Shown here piece by piece: positions 5,795-10,691 of a stretch of 10,691 nt of DNA. Both the position numbers and the translations under genes were made by a program. How positions within the stretch are numbered: position 1 is the first letter of the stretch; the number at the start of each line of letters is the position of its first letter. Location of the stretch: assembly GCA_051251645.1 (NCBI GenBank), contig JBPOEY010000018.1, positions 1 to 10,691 on the forward strand, read 5' to 3'. The notes beneath the pieces are model-generated. The model was not told the DNA's origin, searched no databases, and worked only from the letters and a program-made list of their open reading frames with translations. The DNA is from Litorimonas sp051251645. GTDB taxonomy: Bacteria > Pseudomonadota > Alphaproteobacteria > Caulobacterales > Maricaulaceae.

Positions 5795-8246
5795 TTCCCA
5801 GTTTGTGCCTCCACCGGAATCATTTGACCAAAGTAGGCAAGTTGAACGGATAGGCCCTAAGTTCGAGCAATTGGCGTCACTTATGGATGCTTCCTCCAGA
5901 GGCTTGGAGGTTCGAGCAGACCCTACAGCACTTGCACCTGAAAGGCTTCTGGTTTTCGAAGTTCGTGGGGCAATATCAAGTTTTGCAAATGCTATTCGTA
6001 ACGTCCCGGGCTTGGAGTTGATCGACGAAGAGGCCTTTCCAGAGGACGACGACGACAAGAACCCTGCTGCCTACTTGCTTGTTCCTAACGACGCCGCATT
6101 GAGACAAGTTATGAGTCTGTGGCGCCTTTGGTTAAGCGGTAGAAGCATGGAGACGGGGTTTACGCCTTGGCGGGATGTTTTCAACACTCTTAGAGATATC
6201 AGAGCTTGGGGGCCTCAAGATCGGATATCAGAGCCCGAGCGGGATATACTTAGTGAAGAAATTCAAGGCCGTGCCGACACTGATCTAGTTTCAATAGAGA
6301 TCGAACTCGTTTTTCGACGCAATGGTGATTGGCCGGAAACCTCAGTTTCACAGTCAATTATTGGAGTTGGAGGTAGAGTGATTTCCCGGGCACGGATAGA
6401 TGACATCGCCTATCATGCAATTTTGGTTGAATTGCCAGTTCAGGCCATCCGCGCGATCATTGAACTTGATCAAGATAGCATCGGTGGTCTTGAACCTATT
6501 CAGCATATTCGCCCCCAAAGCCTCGCGACTGAAGCTGGGGTATCTGACGTAGAAGCAGTCGCAGGAGCAAATGTCGAAGGTGAGTTTGGTGAGCCAATTT
6601 TGGCTTTGCTCGACGGCGTACCTGTGCAGCGTCATCCTTTGCTAGGGAAACATGTAGTTGTTGATGATGTTTTTGAGCTAGAACCGGGCACGCCAGTGGA
6701 CGGCCGTTCACATGGCACCGCAATGGCCTCACTCATTGTTCATGGGGATCAAAATAACAACGAAGGGCCTATCCGTCGAAAAATTATTTCGGTCCCTGTC
6801 CTTGGAAGAAACGACCAATTTCCTCCAAACCAATTGATTGTTGATCTGATATATCGGGCAGTCTTGGCATTGAGGGAGGGTTCAGAGCCGTCCGGACCTT
6901 TCATCACGATTGTGAATATATCGCTGGGAAATAGGCGGCGGCAATTCCATGGTCAACTCTCACCATGGGCACGCTTGCTAGACCGCCTCGCTTACCGCCT
7001 AGGTATCTTGTTTTTGGTGAGTGCGGGAAATATTGCTGATGATTTTCCCGTAGAGGGGTTTACCACTAGAACTGCCCTCGAGGATGCCGATGAGCTTCAG
7101 CGGTCCTCAGCGATACTCAAATCAATTGATGCTCTGAAGGCAGAGCGACGGCTCCTTTCTCCCGGGGAGACAGTCAATGGGATCACAGTTGGAGCTCGGA
7201 ATTTCGATTGGGTGCCAGTGACAGAAAGAGGGGCCGCAACTGTCAACATTGAGCCGTATTCAGGGTTGATTCTTGCAAATCCTTCCAGCGCAATGGGTCC
7301 TGGCTTTGCAAAGTCAGTAAAGCCAGAGCTACTTTATCCTGGCTCACGCGAATTATTGAATGCAATTGGCTCTGGTGCGGATGCACTTCAAGTTAAACCT
7401 CCTCACCGCGCAATACGCGCATCAGGACTAAAAGTTGCTGCACCGCCAAGAGGTGGCTTAGAAGCTGCATTGGGCTACACCAATGGGACGAGCGCTGCGG
7501 CCGCACTTGCGTCACGAACCGCGCATAGAATCCATGATGCTTTAGAAGACGAATACGGGCAGGAATTCCTAGCACTTTCAAGCTTGCAGCGCGCAACTCT
7601 GTTGAAGGCTCTGTTGGTACACCCAGCAACTTGGGATGAGCGATCCGCCGCGCTCATTAAGCAGACTGTCGGGCCTTCTGATGGTCGGCAGCATGTAAAA
7701 CAAAAAGACAATATTCGACGCTTCCTTGGTTACGGTTCCTATGATTTGGACGACGCTGTCTCCTGCGCATCTGACAGGGCGACTTTTTGGGCAATTGGCG
7801 AAGTTGGTCCCGAGCAAGTTGTGCCAGTTCAAGTGCCAATTCCCTCGGCTTTTGGCGGGAGGGCTCTGCAGCATTCAATTTCTGCAACTCTGGCGTGGAT
7901 GACACCAGTTAATGCGGGTCGTCAGGGATATCGTACGGTGCGCCTTAAAATAACTGAACCAACATGGCTTGGTTCATTGGCTTTAGGGGGGTGTTCTGAC
8001 CAACCAGATCAAAATCAAATGAACCGTGGAACAGTTGCTTCTCGGCGTTGGTCCGGCGACAATGCCGCCGTAGTTGGTGAGAATGAAACTGTTGATTTTG
8101 AAGTATCACGGATGCCCGATACGGGATCAGAAGCTTCAGGGGCAATAACTTTCGCTTTGGCTGTCACGATATCTATGCCAACTGTAAACGAGATTTATCA
8201 ACAAGTTAAAGAACGCGTCAGGCCGGAGTTGCGACAGCGCCTCTAG
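5724..8246 (+). CDS. ietS: Subtilisin-like (S8) serine protease IetS
   Basis: Large cytoplasmic-looking S8 peptidase (840 aa, no signal peptide), toxin or effector half of the ietAS module. The N-terminal 290 or so residues form a non-catalytic region including an acidic patch (EEAFPEDDDDKNP). The catalytic domain follows with D297 in ALLDGV, H330 in GRSHGTAMAS, the oxyanion Asn N436 in VSAGN, and S590 in NGTSAAAA, in standard Asp-His-Ser order, so it should be proteolytically competent. About 250 C-terminal residues come after the serine, with a beta-rich ending. Start: ATG 5724 is preceded by AGGGGT (5713-5718), a good ribosome site inside ietA; TTG 5721 and ATG 5742 are alternatives. The overlap of about 70 bases with ietA means stoichiometry is probably set by translational coupling. 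Established knowledge: pTiC58 IetS requires IetA for cells to tolerate it. The natural substrate and the trigger are not visible here. Confidence 0.93.
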   Translation: MPTNLDMPLLRLKAGRAQRRQPGNSQFVPPPESFDQSRQVERIGPKFEQLASLMDASSRGLEVRADPTALAPERLLVFEVRGAISSFANAIRNVPGLELIDEEAFPEDDDDKNPAAYLLVPNDAALRQVMSLWRLWLSGRSMETGFTPWRDVFNTLRDIRAWGPQDRISEPERDILSEEIQGRADTDLVSIEIELVFRRNGDWPETSVSQSIIGVGGRVISRARIDDIAYHAILVELPVQAIRAIIELDQDSIGGLEPIQHIRPQSLATEAGVSDVEAVAGANVEGEFGEPILALLDGVPVQRHPLLGKHVVVDDVFELEPGTPVDGRSHGTAMASLIVHGDQNNNEGPIRRKIISVPVLGRNDQFPPNQLIVDLIYRAVLALREGSEPSGPFITIVNISLGNRRRQFHGQLSPWARLLDRLAYRLGILFLVSAGNIADDFPVEGFTTRTALEDADELQRSSAILKSIDALKAERRLLSPGETVNGITVGARNFDWVPVTERGAATVNIEPYSGLILANPSSAMGPGFAKSVKPELLYPGSRELLNAIGSGADALQVKPPHRAIRASGLKVAAPPRGGLEAALGYTNGTSAAAALASRTAHRIHDALEDEYGQEFLALSSLQRATLLKALLVHPATWDERSAALIKQTVGPSDGRQHVKQKDNIRRFLGYGSYDLDDAVSCASDRATFWAIGEVGPEQVVPVQVPIPSAFGGRALQHSISATLAWMTPVNAGRQGYRTVRLKITEPTWLGSLALGGCSDQPDQNQMNRGTVASRRWSGDNAAVVGENETVDFEVSRMPDTGSEASGAITFALAVTISMPTVNEIYQQVKERVRPELRQRL

Positions 8247-8307
8247 GTGGGGCAACCTCGATGAATGTCAGCTAAGCGGGCTGCGGTCGCAGCATCGCGA
8301 CTGATGA
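8247..8307. other. Junction between ietS and the copper-locus remnant
   Basis: Sixty bases between the ietS stop and the first recognisable codons of the Spy-like remnant. It contains GCTGC-GGTC-GCAGC (8280-8293), a hairpin-capable inverted repeat without a T-tract that might end the ietAS transcript. I see no direct repeat, tRNA 3' end or transposon terminal repeat to define the boundary exactly. Composition and codon use shift here from mixed to clearly GC-rich. Confidence 0.45.
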
Positions 8308-8544
8308 CCTAAAGGCCGGTATGGGCCGGAAGCGTTGCGTGACTTGATCGATAGTGCTGCCGCCGCGCGCGCGGAACTGCGTTTCATCCATCTTTCGCGA
8401 CATCTGGAAACGCCATCCTTGTTGACCACCGCGCAGATCGCGCGCTACAGCGACCTGCGCGGCTATGGTACGGCAGATCCATGCACCAATGTGCCCGAAG
8501 GCCACGGCCCGGACATGTGGCGGCGTCACAACAAGTGCGAATGA
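8308..8544 (+). pseudogene. 3' remnant of a Spy/CpxP-like (LTXXQ) periplasmic gene
   Basis: The frame downstream of a TGA at 8305-8307 encodes about 78 residues with coding character: GRYGPEALRDLID, then AELRFIHLSRHLETPSLLT, then the LTxxQ-type motif LTTAQIARY, then LRGYGTADPC and the ending MWRRHNKCE. This resembles the C-terminal third of Spy/CpxP-like periplasmic metal-stress chaperones found next to copper genes in Rhodobacterales (from memory). The signal peptide and N-terminal two thirds are absent; ietS ends 61 bases before, so the gene has lost its 5' part, apparently at the island boundary. It has no plausible start with a ribosome site; the TTG at 8335 is unconvincing. Its TGA overlaps the Shine-Dalgarno of the next gene, suggesting it once headed that operon. 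Confidence 0.6.
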
Positions 8545-8554
8545 GGAGACGCCC

Positions 8555-9502
8555 ATGCCCATGTCATCGAGCCAAACACGTGCCGGGCGCCCCGTTCTGG
8601 CGGCTCTAAGCCTTGCTGCCGTTTTCCTGCCGCTGCCGGTTCTGGCGGATGTTCTGAACACCCAGCAGGTGGGCCTAGGGATCTGGGCCATCGAAGGTCC
8701 CGCCGATCAGCGCAACGCGCAGAATCTTGGCAACAACGCCACCTTCGGCCTGATCGAGACAGCCGAGGGTGCGGTTCTCGTCGACCCCGGCGGCACCTGG
8801 GCCGGGGCGGCGATGCTGCACGATGTCGTTCGCGACCTCACCGACCAGCCGGTGACCCATGTGATCAATACCGGAGGTCAGGATCACCGCTGGCTCGGCA
8901 ATGGGTATTGGCAGGCGCAGGGCGCGACCGTGATCGCCTCCGCCGATGCCGTGGCAGACCAGACGGCGCGGGGCTCACTGCAGCTGACAATGCTGTCGCA
9001 ACTGGTTGGCGAGGGTCTGTCAGGAACGGAAGCCTCCTATGCGGATGTGACCTTCGAGGAAGTCCATACGCTGGACCTCGGTGGCAGGCGGATCGAAATC
9101 CGCCATGTGAGCGCGGCTCATACTCCCGGCGACAGTTTTGTCTGGTTGCCCGAGGCGCGGACCGTCTTTACCGGCGACATCGTCTATGTCGGCCGCATCC
9201 TCGGTGTGATGGAGTTTTCCGATAGTGCCGCCTGGCTGGAAAGCTTCGCCGCGATCGAGGCACTGGAGCCGGAGCGCCTTGTCCCGGGCCACGGCCCTGC
9301 GACCAAGCTGGAGCAGGCACAAGCCGACACCCGCGACTACCTCGCATCCCTACGCGCGAGCATGCGGGCGCATATCGACGCCGGTGGTGATATCATCGGC
9401 TCGGTCGATGTCGACCAGTCGACATTCCGTCACCTGGATCAGTTCGAAGCCCTCGCCAAGCGCAACGCACAGGCGGTGTACCAGCAGATGGAATGGGAAT
9501 AG
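8555..9502 (+). CDS. Exported metallo-beta-lactamase-fold hydrolase, modified metal motif
   Basis: Predicted periplasmic MBL-fold protein of 315 aa. It starts at ATG 8555, with GAGGAG at 8543-8548 giving good spacing; ATG 8561 is an alternative. The N-terminus is a Sec signal peptide (AALSLAAVFLPLPVLA, then D32). The usual HxHxDH loop is replaced by NTGGQDHRWLGN: only D110-H111 remain, while the two first histidines are absent. Other expected ligands are present: H189 in AAHTPGD, D208 in FTGDIVY, H246 in VPGHG. This resembles the MBL subgroup linked to SoxH-like or quinoprotein-relay proteins, whose substrate is not settled; I infer a role near copper or redox-protein handling from the neighbours. 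It may bind a single metal or none at the first site. The gene sits immediately behind the Spy-like remnant and may have lost its original promoter. Confidence 0.87.
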   Translation: MPMSSSQTRAGRPVLAALSLAAVFLPLPVLADVLNTQQVGLGIWAIEGPADQRNAQNLGNNATFGLIETAEGAVLVDPGGTWAGAAMLHDVVRDLTDQPVTHVINTGGQDHRWLGNGYWQAQGATVIASADAVADQTARGSLQLTMLSQLVGEGLSGTEASYADVTFEEVHTLDLGGRRIEIRHVSAAHTPGDSFVWLPEARTVFTGDIVYVGRILGVMEFSDSAAWLESFAAIEALEPERLVPGHGPATKLEQAQADTRDYLASLRASMRAHIDAGGDIIGSVDVDQSTFRHLDQFEALAKRNAQAVYQQMEWE

Positions 9503-9729
9503 CGAACCGTTTGTGATCCGAGCACGGCGGTCTTTGATTGTCCAGCACTTGGAGCGGAAAAGCATGGCTGCAGGCTCGCGCCTTGGGCCTTAGCCGCCGG
9601 GTTGCGACCGGTCTGTGGATGCTGCGACGCGGCACCGGCTTAGTGAGTGAAGGGCAGCCATGGACCGAAGATGCGATTCTGCCGCGGCGTAAGGCCTCTT
9701 GTGATTTCGCGTGGTGCTGCTATCGAAAC
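9503..9729. other. Intergenic region, no gene supported
   Basis: About 230 bases between the MBL-fold gene and the small secreted protein. The plus frame is open from 9538 in phase with the next gene, but its residues are arginine- and tryptophan-rich without a recognisable pattern, so I treat it as non-coding. TTGTGA (9699-9704), 16 bases, TATCGA (9721-9726) is a weak promoter-like pair, very close to the next start. I found no clear metal-regulator operator. Confidence 0.4.
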
Positions 9730-10095
9730 ATGGTGATGAACGGCTTGATGCACACCTTGGTTCTGCGGGCCTGCGCCCTGATGATGATCGTTGCCCTGGC
9801 AACGACAGGGTTTGCGCATCGTGTCCAGACACCTTCGGATCAGTCCGCGCAGGCGTTTGCGGCGACCTTTGGCCTTGATGCATCCGATATCTGTGGCGAT
9901 GTCGATGGGGACGGCGCGCAGACAGATTGTGAGGCGTGTCGCCTGCAAGCTTCTATGTCCTTGCCGGAACCGGCGGTTTCGCTGATCCTGGCGCAGTTGT
10001 CGCTCGATCCTGCAGACTGGACCGCGGCACCGCCGGTTCTGAATGCGCTGACGGCCACAGCGACCCACCCGGCCCGCGCGCCTCCTGTCGTCTGA
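9730..10095 (+). CDS. Small secreted cysteine-motif protein, DUF2946-like
   Basis: About 121 aa with a clear N-terminal export signal or membrane helix (MHTLVLRACALMMIVALATT, then GFAH). The mature part carries ICGDVDGDG and DCEAC, a CxxC-type pattern within a short stretch, followed by a Pro/Ala-rich tail. The layout (signal, single Cys, then CxxC, about 100-120 residues) is like DUF2946-type proteins often beside copper genes in Proteobacteria; the assignment is tentative. Start choices are ATG 9730, 9736 and 9748; the last leaves the cleanest signal peptide, and none has a strong Shine-Dalgarno. It lies 65 bases before the MbnP-like gene, so one transcript is plausible. Metal binding by the cysteines is inference. 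Confidence 0.6.
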   Translation: MVMNGLMHTLVLRACALMMIVALATTGFAHRVQTPSDQSAQAFAATFGLDASDICGDVDGDGAQTDCEACRLQASMSLPEPAVSLILAQLSLDPADWTAAPPVLNALTATATHPARAPPVV

Positions 10096-10160
10096 GTTTC
10101 CCGACCTTTTCGCGAAACATACCCGGCCCACCGCCGGACACAGACATCTGGAGAATACCC

Positions 10161-10691
10161 ATGAAGAAACTCGTATTTTGCGCGGTGCTTGCCGCACAGC
10201 CGGTCCTTGCCGATCAGCCCGTCACCCTCAACTTTGCCGCCGAGATCGGAGGCCAGCCCTTTGCCTGCGATGCCACCTATGCCGGGATGGGCGTCACCGG
10301 GGCGGAGGTTCGCGCCGCGGATTTCCGCCTGTATGTCAGCGGGGTCGAATTGATCGCCGCCGATGGCAGCCGCGCGCCGGTGACATTGGATGAAAGCGAC
10401 TGGCAGCATGATGGCGTGGCGCTGCTGGACTTCGAGGACGGCACCGCCGCCTGCGCCAATGGCACTGCACCAGTCAACACCACGCTCAGCGGCACCGTGG
10501 CGGCAGGGGAGTATACCGGCGTCGCGTTCAACGTAGGTGTGCCCTTTGCGATGAACCATGGCGATCCGACTGTTGCGCCGTCGCCGCTGAACTTGACCTC
10601 GATGTTCTGGAACTGGAGTTATTGTCAAATCTGGTGTCCAAGCGATCATCATGCGGCGGTTAGCTGCTGGTTTATTGGTTTGATGCCGTTG
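10161..10691 (+). CDS. MbnP-like copper-binding periplasmic protein, 3' end replaced or partial
   Basis: Start ATG 10161 with GGAG at 10150-10153. The signal peptide MKKLVFCAVLAAQPVLA precedes a mature domain typical of the MbnP / metallo-mystery pair four-Cys family (TIGR04052 by recollection): QPVTLNFAAEIGGQPFACD, DFRLYVSGVELI, a second cysteine in GTAACANGTAP, FNVGVPFAMNHGDPT, then PLNLTSMFWNW. Known relatives bind copper in the periplasm and are matured by the diheme enzyme MbnH, usually encoded next door. After MFWNW (codon end 10616) the expected continuation (usually like QGGYKFLR) is missing; instead the frame reads SYCQIWCPSDHHAAVSCWF and stays open to the window end, while the DNA becomes AT-richer. 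The gene therefore appears interrupted near 10617, and the last cysteines of the family are not seen. Confidence 0.78.
   Translation, partial: MKKLVFCAVLAAQPVLADQPVTLNFAAEIGGQPFACDATYAGMGVTGAEVRAADFRLYVSGVELIAADGSRAPVTLDESDWQHDGVALLDFEDGTAACANGTAPVNTTLSGTVAAGEYTGVAFNVGVPFAMNHGDPTVAPSPLNLTSMFWNWSYCQIWCPSDHHAAVSCWFIGLMPL
10617..10691. mobile_element. Possible end of an inserted element inside the MbnP-like gene
   Basis: The last 75 bases do not continue the MbnP family sequence and differ in composition from the preceding gene. A TGTCAAATCTGGTGTCC word at 10623-10639 begins with TGT, as ends of IS481/IS3-type elements do. No transposase or second end is in the window, so this is a tentative call. 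Confidence 0.3.

Noticed and set aside
8465..8554. Upstream GTG extension of the MBL-fold gene
   Set aside because: It overlaps the end of the Spy-like remnant in another frame, and the ATG at 8555 has a strong GAGGAG site and a proper signal peptide.
9538..9729. In-frame N-terminal extension of the small secreted protein
   Set aside because: It would bury the signal peptide behind 64 residues of unpatterned sequence, and there is no ribosome site at its start.
10096..10118. Hairpin GTTTC...GAAAC after the DUF2946-like stop
   Set aside because: The stem is imperfect (5 bp, a mismatch, 2 bp) and lies within a likely co-transcribed pair; not strong enough to call a terminator.
9840..10652. 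Minus-strand open frame of 270 codons across the DUF2946-like and MbnP-like genes
   Set aside because: Composition is Arg/Ala/Gly-rich without motifs, and it runs antisense to two signal-peptide-bearing genes; GC-rich third positions commonly create such shadows.

Overview
The window looks like a chromosomal or large-plasmid segment of an alphaproteobacterium, most likely a Rhodobacterales (Roseobacter/Paracoccus-type) member. The right-hand genes have the GC-rich third positions and the secreted copper-handling gene set familiar from that group. The left and middle genes are visibly more AT-rich and mixed in codon use, as expected for acquired DNA. No RNA gene, CRISPR array, integrase or transposase ORF was found.

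Layout: (1) 2-3349 carries the end of a type I restriction-modification operon. It consists of the C-terminal part of the specificity subunit HsdS, cut by the window edge, followed 15 bases later by a complete EcoEI-like HsdR translocase/nuclease of 781 aa; hsdM would lie upstream, outside the window. (2) 3350-3781 is a gene-poor scrap region with a hairpin behind hsdR, degenerate CGCTGC repeats and a perfect-armed palindrome. (3) 3782-4501 encodes an unrecognised protein with an RNxxxH signature like that of HEPN domains. Its frame continues for 46 sense codons after the TGA stop. (4) 4748-8246 is an ietAS pair: an AAA+ ATPase (IetA) and, overlapping it by about 70 bases, a subtilisin-like serine protease (IetS) with intact Asp/His/Ser residues. 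This pair is known as a Ti-plasmid stability/incompatibility toxin-antitoxin module and has been reported as antiviral. A 17-bp near-palindrome sits just upstream. (5) 8308-10691 is a different, GC-rich block of exported metal-associated proteins: the 3' remnant of a Spy/CpxP-like (LTXXQ) gene, an exported metallo-beta-lactamase-fold protein with a modified metal motif, a small secreted DUF2946-like protein, and an MbnP-like copper-binding protein whose family similarity stops abruptly near 10617.

Reading: regions 1-4 form a small defense/stability island (type I RM, possible HEPN protein, ietAS). Its right edge appears to lie between the ietS stop (8246) and about 8308, where it abuts a decapitated copper-locus gene. 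The copper locus itself seems to be broken again at the right end of the window, perhaps by an insertion sequence. The most interesting items are the candidate HEPN gene with its in-frame extension, the putative ietAS operator, the island junction, and the non-canonical MBL active site.
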